Source: Puniceicoccaceae bacterium (GTDB taxonomy: Bacteria; Verrucomicrobiota; Verrucomicrobiia; Opitutales; Coraliomargaritaceae). From it: DNA of 35,263 nt. Numbering within the stretch: position 1 is the stretch's first letter; each line of letters starts with the position of its first letter. The stretch lies in assembly GCA_017854655.1 (NCBI GenBank), contig JAFMHF010000017.1, forward strand, positions 1 to 35,263, given 5' to 3'. The position numbers and the translations under genes were made by a program. The notes below the pieces were generated by a model. The model was not told the DNA's origin. It ran no database searches and was given only the letters and a program-made list of their open reading frames with translations. This document shows, piece after piece, positions 18,128 through 24,970 of this stretch.

Positions 18128-18156
18128 TTGACATTCCGGCATCCTAACTGCATATT
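18128..18156 (+). promoter_or_regulatory. candidate promoter for the 53-aa lipoprotein gene
   Basis: TTGACA (18128-18133), 17-nt spacer, CATATT (18151-18156; four of six matches to TATAAT). About 65 nt separate it from the ATG at 18222. The -35 box and the spacing are good. Confidence 0.45.
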
Positions 18157-18221
18157 AAACACCTAAGATTTAGACCAATCCTGGTCGAAATCATCAATCA
18201 ACGACGTATATATATATTATC

Positions 18222-18383
18222 ATGGAACTCAAAAAAATCACACTTCTCTTCTCTGTCATCGCACTTGCAAGTGCTAGCTTCCTCACTGGTTGCGGCGAAA
18301 AAAGTGATGCAGACAAAGCAGCGGATGCGGTTGAAGAAGCAGGCGACAAAGCTGCTGACGCAGTCAAAAGCATCACAGACTAA
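18222..18383 (+). CDS. small lipoprotein, 53 aa
   Basis: MELKKITLLFSVIALASASF then LTGC: a short basic N-terminus, a hydrophobic core and a clear lipobox with Cys24, so this is a predicted lipoprotein processed by Lgt/LspA. The mature part is only about 30 residues, acidic and alanine-rich, with a repeated DKAADAV motif (at about 31-37 and 42-48) that would form one amphipathic helix. It has its own candidate promoter and a terminator starting about 22 nt after the stop. Comparable in style to Lpp/entericidin-like or YtxH-like small envelope lipoproteins, but no family can be assigned. Confidence 0.8.
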   Translation: MELKKITLLFSVIALASASFLTGCGEKSDADKAADAVEEAGDKAADAVKSITD

Positions 18384-18405
18384 GAACTCCAATCGGATTC
18401 ATCAC

Positions 18406-18436
18406 AAAAGGCGCTCTTTTATAGAGCGCCTTTTTT
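18406..18436 (+). terminator. intrinsic terminator after the small lipoprotein gene
   Basis: GGCGCTCT (18410-18417) pairs with AGAGCGCC (18423-18430), with AAAA before and TTTTTT after. Confidence 0.93.
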
Positions 18437-18575
18437 GTTTTTCGCCTAGCCTCAGCCTAAAGTCTCAACTCATTCTGGATTGCTCATTCTCCAAAATCCT
18501 GAGATTGCTCTGGCACTACGAATCGACTAACTTTTTACATCTCTTCCTAAATCCAAAAACAACCGACAAACTATT

Positions 18576-18677
18576 ATGGCAAAATCACTCGACGCAAAAA
18601 GTAAGACCAAGAAAGCTCCACAAAAAACAGCTAAGGAAAAAAAAGAGGCTAAACGCCTAAAGAAGAAGGGCCAATAA
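18576..18677 (+). CDS. 33-aa lysine-rich microprotein
   Basis: MAKSLDAKSKTKKAPQKTAK then a run ending KRLKKKGQ: about half the residues are Lys or Arg, with Ala, Thr and Glu, and no hydrophobic segment. It is bounded by a terminator upstream (18406-18436) and a weaker terminator-like hairpin downstream (18748-18789), which supports an independent transcript. The composition resembles the H1-like tail at the left edge and the ppdK extension. Could be a nucleic-acid-binding microprotein. It could also be a chance frame in an A-rich stretch. Confidence 0.5.
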   Translation: MAKSLDAKSKTKKAPQKTAKEKKEAKRLKKKGQ

Positions 18678-18747
18678 TTAGTTAATTCGGCCGTATGGAG
18701 CATCAGTCTCCCATGCCATCTACATATGCTATCAAGCCCAGATAGAT

Positions 18748-18789
18748 TAAACCCCACCCCTCCGAAGAGAGATGGGGAGTTTGTTTTTT
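18748..18789 (+). terminator. imperfect terminator-like hairpin after the microprotein
   Basis: AAACCCCACCCCTC and GAGAGATGGGGAGTTT can pair with mismatches and bulges, followed by GTTTTTT. Less perfect than the other terminators in this window. Confidence 0.5.
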
Positions 18790-19194
18790 ACCTGACTAGT
18801 TACCCCTAACTAACATATGAAAAAGCCATGCATTGCATGACGCTTTATGTAATGCCTACGCCGGAGAAGAAGTTCCCGAAAAATGGAGTTTTTTTTATTA
18901 CTGGAAAACCAGTCATATATGCGGATGAAAAACGACCCGCTTCGCTACTAATAAACAGTTAAAGGAGTGTGGGCGACTCGCCCACGTCCACCAACGAGGG
19001 CGGTTCGCCACAATGAACAGTTAAAGGAGTGTGGGCGACTCGCCCACGTCCACCAACGAGGGCGAGTCGCCCTCACTCCATTACAAAATACATGCATAAA
19101 GGCTGGGAATCGAATGATGCAATGGAATTGGGACAATCCCGAAGCACGGCAAACATCCGTAGCGACTGGCTTTATGCCAATGCCAGAATCTGGA
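18790..19194. other. 405-nt gene-free stretch holding a palindromic repeat block
   Basis: No credible gene on either strand. The stretch from 18790 to 18950 is AT-rich and featureless apart from short self-complementary bits. The centre (18954-19077) is a 62-bp tandem duplication built from GGGCGASTCGCCC palindromes. From 19080 up to the methyltransferase stop nothing stands out. The short ORFs crossing the block are by-products of the GC-rich repeats. Confidence 0.6.
18954..19077. repeat. 62-bp tandem direct repeat carrying four palindromes
   Basis: Two copies of a 62-nt unit start at 18954 and 19016 with AACAGTTAAAGGAGT. Each unit carries GTGGGCGACTCGCCCAC (18969-18985; 19031-19047) and then a GAG-capped partner. 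In copy 2 the partner is a perfect GAGGGCGAGTCGCCCTC (19058-19074). In copy 1 it has decayed to GAGGGCGGTTCGCCAC (18996-19011). Same family as 6767-6823. Confidence 0.9.
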
Positions 19195-19842
19195 TCACAC
19201 CCGCTCATACAGCGTGCTGTAGAGCATTTCGGCGCTATAGGTTTTACGCGCGACCTGTTTGAAACTGGTTGTGGCTAGGATGGCCTCAGCGGGTGGCACA
19301 GTGCGGGCGGGGATCTTTGCCACGCAGCGAAAGAAGGCATACAAAATGGTGAGCCAGATACGGGCGCGCAGTCGTCGCCAACCACTGGCGGGAATCTGAA
19401 AGTCCGAGAGGATCCATTGAGCGGACGGTGAACTGGCGTGCTCTAGCGCTGGCACGATTTGCTGTACAGTGGCGGCATCGAAGTTATCGAAAAAAAACAA
19501 AGTGACGATCAAATCGTAGCGACCTTCGGGCAACTGCTCTGTGGTCATGTCCGCCTGCCGAAAGGTAATACGAGCAGTGTCGATGCCTGCGGCTTTGAGC
19601 CTATTTTGTGCCACCCGCAACATCGCAGGGCTTTCATCTAGCACAGTAATCAGTGTATTGGGAAACTGTTGAGCGAACGGCAGCAGAAAGGAACCGTTGC
19701 CCTCCCCGACTAAGAGCGCGTGTTGAATCGCTGGCCCTTCAGCAAGGCACTTGAGATGCGCCAGGCGTGCATCCAAGAGCGGACGACCGATCGTCACGGA
19801 TTCGATCAGTTTATAGAATCGCGCGATGCTGGAGTAGGACAT
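19195..19842 (-). CDS. class I SAM-dependent methyltransferase
   Basis: 215 aa from the ATG at 19842 (MSYSSIARFYKLIESVTIGR); the frame is open to 19902, but the 20 extra residues look like leader. The Rossmann-type SAM-binding motif I is HALLVGEGNGSFLLPFA (residues about 41-57), then VLDESPAML (acidic residue of motif II), FRQADMT and YDLIVTLFFFDNFD. The C-terminal part has a hydrophobic helix (IWLTILYAFFRCVAKIPAR), perhaps for a membrane-bound or lipid substrate. The substrate is unknown. It lies next to cysI with the same orientation, but a terminator separates them. Confidence 0.85.
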   Translation of the reverse strand: MSYSSIARFYKLIESVTIGRPLLDARLAHLKCLAEGPAIQHALLVGEGNGSFLLPFAQQFPNTLITVLDESPAMLRVAQNRLKAAGIDTARITFRQADMTTEQLPEGRYDLIVTLFFFDNFDAATVQQIVPALEHASSPSAQWILSDFQIPASGWRRLRARIWLTILYAFFRCVAKIPARTVPPAEAILATTSFKQVARKTYSAEMLYSTLYERV

Positions 19843-19912
19843 TAAAAGGATTTTTGGAGGGAAACGCTCCGTCGTTTCCACTGAATTAGCGATCAATCTC
19901 AAACAGAGTATA

Positions 19913-19948
19913 CAAAATCAGCCAATGCCCATGTGGACATTGGCTGAT
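19913..19948 (-). terminator. intrinsic terminator after cysI
   Basis: ATCAGCCAATG (19917-19927) and CATTGGCTGAT (19938-19948) form a perfect 11-bp stem. On the minus strand it is followed by TTTTG, about 27 nt past the cysI stop. Confidence 0.9.
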
Positions 19949-19974
19949 GAAATTTAGTGCGAGTTCGGCTCTGG

Positions 19975-21729
19975 CTACCCTGCTACGTTCGCGTGGAAGT
20001 TATTGCCAGCAGTGGTTGCTTTCACGTAGTCCTTGCGAATCACGAAGTCACCGAAGCGTTCGCCCTCGTTGCGCTCTTTGGCGTAAGCCAAAAGCAGCGG
20101 ACGTAGTTCTTCAATAATTTGCTCGTGGGTAATCGAGGTGCGGTAGAGCTTGTTCAAGCGCTCGCCGTCGAAGCCAGCACCGAGATACAGGTTATACTTA
20201 CCGGGAACTTTACCAACTAGGCCGATCTCACCGAGATACGGACGGCCACAGCCATTCGGGCAACCTGTTGAGCGAATCACGATCTCGTCATCACGGAGTC
20301 CGGCTTCTTCGAGAATCACCTCGAGATCGGTGACTAGGGTCGGCAGATAGCGCTCAGACTCAGCCAGTGCGAGTCCGCAAGTTGGCAGCGATACGCAAGC
20401 GATCTGGCTGCGGCGCATGCCGGATGCGGTCTTGTAGCCATCGAGCTTGTATTGCTCAACGAGGGCGTCGATCTTGCCCTTGTCGGCGGCATCGACATTA
20501 CCGATCAACACATTCTGATTACCAGTGAGGCGGAAGTCGCCGGTGTGCACCTTGGCGATTTCGAGCATACCGGTCTTCAGCGGGCTACCTTCGATATCGA
20601 CGATCCGGCCACCTTCGATGAATAGACCAAGATTCCACTTGTCGTTGGTCCCTTCGACCCAGCCGTAGCGGTCGCCCGTACTGGTGAATGTATAATCGCG
20701 CGCATCTTCGAGCTTGGTACCGAGCCGTGTCTCGAGCTCGTTGCGAATCCAGTCCACCCCGAGACGTTCGACAGTGTATTTGAAACGCGCGTTGGCGCGT
20801 TCGACACGATTGCCATGGTCACGCTGGATCGTGACGATCTTTTCCGCCACTGCGACCGCCTGCTCAGGCGTGCAGAATGCCATAACATCAGCCAAGCGCG
20901 GGAAGGTCTTTTCATTGCCATGGGTCATGCCCATACCACCACCGACAGTGACATTGAAACCAGCTAAATGGCCGTCTTCTAGAATTGCGATGAAGCCGAG
21001 GCAGTTCGCGAAAATATCAACGTCGTTGTAAGGCGGAACCGCCACAGCGATCTTAAATTTACGCGGCAGGTAGGTTTTACCGTAAAGTGGCTCCACATCC
21101 GTGCCGCCACAATCCAGAGAGCGTTCCGCGGCTTGCGGAACAGTCAGTTTGAGCGGCTTGCCATCCAGCCACATTTCAGAAAAAGAGGGTGTCTGCGGCT
21201 TGAGGTGCGCGTCGATCTCGTCAGTGATTTGTTGCACCTGAGCATGCACTTCGGAAGCAAAGGGGTTCGGATTGCACATCACATTGCGATTCACATCACC
21301 ACAGGCGGCAAGCGTCGTCATCGCCACGTCATTACAACGACTGATGACTTCCTTGAGGTTGCCCTTGAGGATGCCATGCAACTGAAACGCCTGACGTGTA
21401 GTCAGTTTCAACGTGTTGAACGCGCAATAGTTGGCGAGCTCATCCATCAGGATCCACTGCTCAGTCGTGCAAATACCACCTGGCAAGCAGATACGGGACA
21501 AGAATGAGTATGCCTTGTCGAGCTTGTGCTTACGCCGTGCGCTGCGCACATCGCGGTCGTCTTGTTGGTAGAGACCGTGAAACTTGGTCAACTGCTGGTC
21601 ATCGGCTGCGATCGAACCGGTGGAGACATCGGCCAGCCCTTCCAGGATGGTGCCACGGAGATAGTCGCTGCTATCTTTGATGCCTTCGTTTTTGTGCAGT
21701 TTCTGCGGTGTTTGACTGTCGGAAATCAT
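19975..21729 (-). CDS. cysI: sulfite reductase hemoprotein (beta) subunit
   Basis: 584 aa from the ATG at 21729 (MISDSQTPQKLHKNEGIKD). Reduces sulfite to sulfide with six electrons using siroheme and a [4Fe-4S] cluster. The two cluster/siroheme Cys pairs are seen: CVSLPTCGLALAESER and STGCPNGCGRPYLGEIGLVG. Two nitrite/sulfite-reductase ferredoxin-like halves are present (KLTTRQAFQLHGI; FRLTGNQNVLIG), with substrate-binding Arg/Lys regions (LPRKFKIAV). Length is close to E. coli CysI (570). An upstream in-frame GTG at 21807 has AAGGAG 9 nt before it, so a 26-residue N-terminal extension cannot be excluded. Divergent from cysJ across a shared upstream region; together they make the NADPH enzyme. 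Confidence 0.97.
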   Translation of the reverse strand: MISDSQTPQKLHKNEGIKDSSDYLRGTILEGLADVSTGSIAADDQQLTKFHGLYQQDDRDVRSARRKHKLDKAYSFLSRICLPGGICTTEQWILMDELANYCAFNTLKLTTRQAFQLHGILKGNLKEVISRCNDVAMTTLAACGDVNRNVMCNPNPFASEVHAQVQQITDEIDAHLKPQTPSFSEMWLDGKPLKLTVPQAAERSLDCGGTDVEPLYGKTYLPRKFKIAVAVPPYNDVDIFANCLGFIAILEDGHLAGFNVTVGGGMGMTHGNEKTFPRLADVMAFCTPEQAVAVAEKIVTIQRDHGNRVERANARFKYTVERLGVDWIRNELETRLGTKLEDARDYTFTSTGDRYGWVEGTNDKWNLGLFIEGGRIVDIEGSPLKTGMLEIAKVHTGDFRLTGNQNVLIGNVDAADKGKIDALVEQYKLDGYKTASGMRRSQIACVSLPTCGLALAESERYLPTLVTDLEVILEEAGLRDDEIVIRSTGCPNGCGRPYLGEIGLVGKVPGKYNLYLGAGFDGERLNKLYRTSITHEQIIEELRPLLLAYAKERNEGERFGDFVIRKDYVKATTAGNNFHANVAG

Positions 21730-21933
21730 AATAGAAGTCGGAATAAATGGATTAAGCGGACCCTTGTAAATATCGAAGATTACTGGATGCGCAGATAAAA
21801 CTTGCACTGATACTAGCTCCTTTCTTTAGTTTGTCACTCATAAACCTAAGAAAAGGATCAAAAGCCCGAATTCGTGCTAGCATTTCAGCCATACAATGCT
21901 TTCATTCCTACACTTTCCAAACCGCGAACTATC

Positions 21934-23730
21934 ATGAGCAACTCTGACGCTTTCCTACCAAACACAGCACCCTTCACACCCGACCAGGTGCAATGGCTTA
22001 ACGGATTCTTGCCCAATCTTCAATCCGACCAATTGATTTGGATGGAAGGCTTTATCAGTGGCCTCCGTGCTGCTAAAGGTGGCGCAGCGGCAGTTGTACC
22101 CGCGACAGCGCCGACATTAACTGTTTTGTTCGGCTCTGAGTCGGGCAACGCTGAAAGCCTCGCAGATCAAACTGTAAAAACCGCGACAAAGGCAGGCTTC
22201 AAAGCAAAGGCAGTGAGCATGAGCGACATTAAGCCAGCGAAGCTCAAGGGCATCGAAAACCTGCTCGTACTCGTCAGCACATGGGGCGAAGGTGATCCTC
22301 CCGAAAATTCGATCGATTTCATCGAAGCATTCATGAGCGACCAAGCACCAAGGCTCGAAGGCACTCGTTTCTCGGTACTCGGCCTTGGCGATACCAGCTA
22401 TGAGCATTTCTGCAAAATGGGCATCGATATCGACGCCCGCCTCGAAGCCCTAGGTGCACAGCGTGTGTTCGACCGCAAGGACTGCGATGTCGATTTTGAC
22501 GATGACTACGCTGCATGGAGCACCGGCGCTATCGCCGCTCTTTCGGCCCTCGCCGCCCCCGCAGCCGCACCAGCCAGTGCCGCAGCAGTACCGGCGACTG
22601 CCACCGTCAAATACTCGCGCAAAAATCCTTTTCCATCTGAGCTCACCGAGCGCGTGATGCTCAATGGCGCAGGCTCCGCCAAGGAAACAATCCATCTAGA
22701 ATTCAGCCTCGAAGGTTCCGGCCTCGAATATGAGGCGGGTGACGCGCTCGCGGTGATTCCTCACAATGCGCAAGACGTGGTCGATGCGATCCTCGCAGCA
22801 ACCAAGCTCGACGGCAGCTCAACAGTCACTCTAAAAGACGGTGAATGCACACTCAGTGACGCCCTCACCCGCAAGCTTGACGCGACTGCGATTTCTCTGC
22901 CAGTGCTCAAACGCTACAATGAAATTGCGCTAAACGATCAACTCGCTGAATTGATCGATCCAGCCAACAAGGCAAAACTGAATGACTACATTCACGGTCG
23001 CGAAATAATTGATGTGCTAGTCGACTTCCCCGCGAACGAGATCACCGCGAACCAGCTCGCAAGCACCATGCGCAAATTGCCGCCACGCCTCTACTCGATC
23101 GCATCGAGCCTGAAGGCACACCCCGGCGAAGTTCACCTGACTGTCGGCGTCGTCCGCTACGATAGCAATGGTCGTGAGCGCAAGGGCGTCTGCTCCAGCT
23201 TTCTCGCTGACCGCATCGAAGAAGGCAGTACAGTCGACATCTTCGTCACAGCGAACAAACATTTCAAGGTTCCGGCTAATCCAGACGCGCCACTCATCAT
23301 GGTCGGCCCTGGAACTGGTATCGCCCCGTTCCGCGCATTCATCGAAGAGCGCCAAGCCACCGAAGCCAAAGGCAAGAACTGGCTCATCTTCGGCGATCAA
23401 CATTATTTGACCGACTTCCTCTATCAGACCGAGTGGCAAAGCTATTTGAGCGACGGTGTGCTCACCAAGCTCGACGTTGCCTTCTCCCGCGACCAAGCCG
23501 AGAAAGTTTATGTACAGGACCGCATGCGTGAAAACGCCAAGGAGCTGTATGCATGGCTCGAACAAGGCGCCTCTTTCTGCGTTTGTGGTGATGCCACCCG
23601 CATGGCCCATGATGTCGATAAAGCCCTGCACGATGTAATCGCCCAACAAGGAGGCCTCAGCGAAGAAGCCGCCGTCGATTACGTCAAGCAGCTCAAAGCC
23701 GACAAGCGCTACCTGCGTGACGTGTATTAA
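21934..23730 (+). CDS. cysJ: sulfite reductase [NADPH] flavoprotein (alpha) subunit
   Basis: 598 aa from the ATG at 21934 (MSNSDAFLPNTAPFTPDQVQ); a GTG at 21874 is in frame but no ribosome site supports it. Flavodoxin domain at about 65-205 (VLFGSESGNAESLADQ, STWGEGDPPENS, LGLGDTSYEHFC), an Ala/Pro-rich linker, then the FAD-binding (LPPRLYSIASS, GVCSSFLADRI) and NADPH-binding (MVGPGTGIAPFRAFIEER, CGDATRMAHDV) domains, ending in the CysJ-typical KRYLRDVY. Passes electrons from NADPH through FAD and FMN to CysI. Length equals E. coli CysJ. Divergent from cysI with about 200 nt between the chosen starts. Confidence 0.97.
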   Translation: MSNSDAFLPNTAPFTPDQVQWLNGFLPNLQSDQLIWMEGFISGLRAAKGGAAAVVPATAPTLTVLFGSESGNAESLADQTVKTATKAGFKAKAVSMSDIKPAKLKGIENLLVLVSTWGEGDPPENSIDFIEAFMSDQAPRLEGTRFSVLGLGDTSYEHFCKMGIDIDARLEALGAQRVFDRKDCDVDFDDDYAAWSTGAIAALSALAAPAAAPASAAAVPATATVKYSRKNPFPSELTERVMLNGAGSAKETIHLEFSLEGSGLEYEAGDALAVIPHNAQDVVDAILAATKLDGSSTVTLKDGECTLSDALTRKLDATAISLPVLKRYNEIALNDQLAELIDPANKAKLNDYIHGREIIDVLVDFPANEITANQLASTMRKLPPRLYSIASSLKAHPGEVHLTVGVVRYDSNGRERKGVCSSFLADRIEEGSTVDIFVTANKHFKVPANPDAPLIMVGPGTGIAPFRAFIEERQATEAKGKNWLIFGDQHYLTDFLYQTEWQSYLSDGVLTKLDVAFSRDQAEKVYVQDRMRENAKELYAWLEQGASFCVCGDATRMAHDVDKALHDVIAQQGGLSEEAAVDYVKQLKADKRYLRDVY

Positions 23731-23809
23731 AAAAGAAGTTAGAAGGTAGTAGCCAGAAGGAAGCCTCAGATCGGACTTCTAACTCCTGACTTCCAACTTC
23801 TAGCTCCTT
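23731..23809 (+). repeat. paired purine/pyrimidine heptamer tracts between cysJ and pfkB-like gene
   Basis: Directly after the cysJ stop comes a purine tract with 7-nt period (AGAAGTT, AGAAGGT, AGTAGCC, AGAAGGA; 23734-23763). After 11 nt a pyrimidine tract follows with the same period (GACTTCT, AACTCCT, GACTTCC, AACTTCT, AGCTCCT; 23774-23808), ending six nt before the next ATG. The arms are imperfectly complementary (22 of 31 positions by my alignment), so the spacer could fold into a long interrupted hairpin. A similar pair lies at 33833-34027. Confidence 0.8.
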
Positions 23810-23814
23810 AACCA

Positions 23815-24708
23815 ATGTCCACCCCCACTCCAGTCGACGTTCTTTGCGTAGGCTATGCGTGTGTGGATATTAATTTTAACGCGTCGCACCACCCGACAGC
23901 CGATGAAAAACTGCGCGCTACCAGCATGCATACCTGTGGGGGCGGCCCAGCGGCCAATGCTGCAGTCACCATCGCACGGCTCGGCGGCTCAGCGCGCTTC
24001 TGCGGCTACTTGGGCAACGATGCCTTTGGCGACGCGCACCTACGTGAATTCGCCAACGATGGCGTGCATGCCGACGCCCTACAACGCGGCGATGCACCCA
24101 CACCCGTCGCAGCAGTCACGATCAAGCCCAACGGCGAGCGCTCGATCATCGACTACCGTTCGCCCTCTGCGATCGCAGCGGAAGACACCATCAGCCTCGC
24201 AAAATTTCCCGCCAAGGTGCTATTGATCGACGGCCACCAGCCACTGCTATCCCTAACACTCGTCGAAGAGGCCAGAGCGCTGGGCATTCCTTCAATATTG
24301 GACGCAGGTTCGATCAACGACGGCACCCAACTACTTTACAACAAGGTCGATTACCTGATCACCTCCGCGAAATTTGCCAAACACTACAGTGGCGAAGACG
24401 ATCCACGCACCGCTCTGGCGGCCCTTGATGGCGCAGCCCCGCTGATCGCCTGCACTTGGGGAGCGGACGGCGTGTATTGGCAAGACAAATACGGCCAACA
24501 CCATACACCCGCATTTGACATTGAAGCGGTCGATACCACCGGAGCCGGTGATGCCTTTCACGGCGCATTTGCGCTCGGAATCGCCGAAGGGCTCAAAACC
24601 AAGCAGAACATGCGCCGTGCCTGCGCCACTGGTGCACTCACTTGCCTCAGAGCCGGCGCCCGGAGCGCACTGCCAACAGGCAAAGCCGTTGACGCGCTTT
24701 GCCAGTAG
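23815..24708 (+). CDS. PfkB-family carbohydrate kinase
   Basis: 297 aa. Ribokinase/PfkB fold: N-terminal [12 protein letters not shown], the glycine-rich [16 protein letters not shown] (signature 1, about 40-55), and the C-terminal [16 protein letters not shown] (signature 2, about 240-255) with the catalytic Asp of the GAGD motif and the anion hole. Length is normal. Phosphorylates a sugar or sugar-like alcohol with ATP; the substrate cannot be read from sequence (ribokinase, fructokinase or YihV-like are all possible). The start follows a pyrimidine heptamer tract with no Shine-Dalgarno sequence. Same direction as cysJ, 84 nt downstream, though metabolically unlinked as far as can be seen. 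Confidence 0.93.
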   Translation: MSTPTPVDVLCVGYACVDINFNASHHPTADEKLRATSMHTCGGGPAANAAVTIARLGGSARFCGYLGNDAFGDAHLREFANDGVHADALQRGDAPTPVAAVTIKPNGERSIIDYRSPSAIAAEDTISLAKFPAKVLLIDGHQPLLSLTLVEEARALGIPSILDAGSINDGTQLLYNKVDYLITSAKFAKHYSGEDDPRTALAALDGAAPLIACTWGADGVYWQDKYGQHHTPAFDIEAVDTTGAGDAFHGAFALGIAEGLKTKQNMRRACATGALTCLRAGARSALPTGKAVDALCQ

Positions 24709-24815
24709 GTAGCGCAGGTGCGTTAATTATGCCCTTGGGTGCCCGCACCGCACTCGATTGCACTGCACACAGACAATTTGCACAGGATGCGTTGCGGGAC
24801 GCGCCTGCGCCACCT
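24708..24815. repeat. 108-bp segment bounded by a 17-nt inverted repeat
   Basis: GGTAGCGCAGGTGCGTT (24708-24724) and GACGCGCCTGCGCCACC (24799-24815) are inverted copies, 14 of 17 matching, with all differences being transitions. The left arm begins on the last base of the pfkB-like stop codon. Could be a MITE-like remnant, a REP-like element or an RNA hairpin. It encodes nothing evident. Confidence 0.6.
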
Positions 24816-24821
24816 CTCTGC

Positions 24822-24857
24822 AATCTGAGCGAATCACTTAATCTGAGCGAATCACTT
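24822..24857. repeat. two exact 18-bp tandem direct repeats
   Basis: AATCTGAGCGAATCACTT occurs at 24822-24839 and again immediately at 24840-24857. It lies in the pfkB-polA spacer, beside the inverted-repeat segment. Confidence 0.9.
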
Positions 24858-24934
24858 AATCTCCTCACAGCTGATTAGGAATAAGATTACGAGTATGATT
24901 ATGACCTACCCTCCATAAAAAATCAGATTCAAGG

Positions 24935-24964
24935 TTCGACGTTCGGCGTTTGATGTTGGACGTT
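24935..24964 (+). repeat. heptamer tract before polA
   Basis: TTCGACG, TTCGGCG, TTTGATG and TTGGACG follow each other with exact 7-nt spacing, ending six nt before the polA ATG. Same position and periodicity as the tracts before the pfkB-like and add-like genes, but a different unit. Confidence 0.75.
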
Positions 24965-24970
24965 ATTTAA

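Noticed and set aside
18265-18660. 131-codon frame crossing the lipoprotein, its terminator and the microprotein
   Set aside because: It runs through a strong terminator and is out of frame with both better-supported small genes.
2630-19115. Shared 12-mer TGGGAATCGAAT near 2632 and 19104
   Set aside because: A 12-nt match between two places in 35 kb is expected by chance; flanks do not match.
21730-21933. Possible riboswitch in the cysI-cysJ spacer
   Set aside because: No SAM, cobalamin or T-box-type conserved core could be recognised; only divergent upstream sequence.
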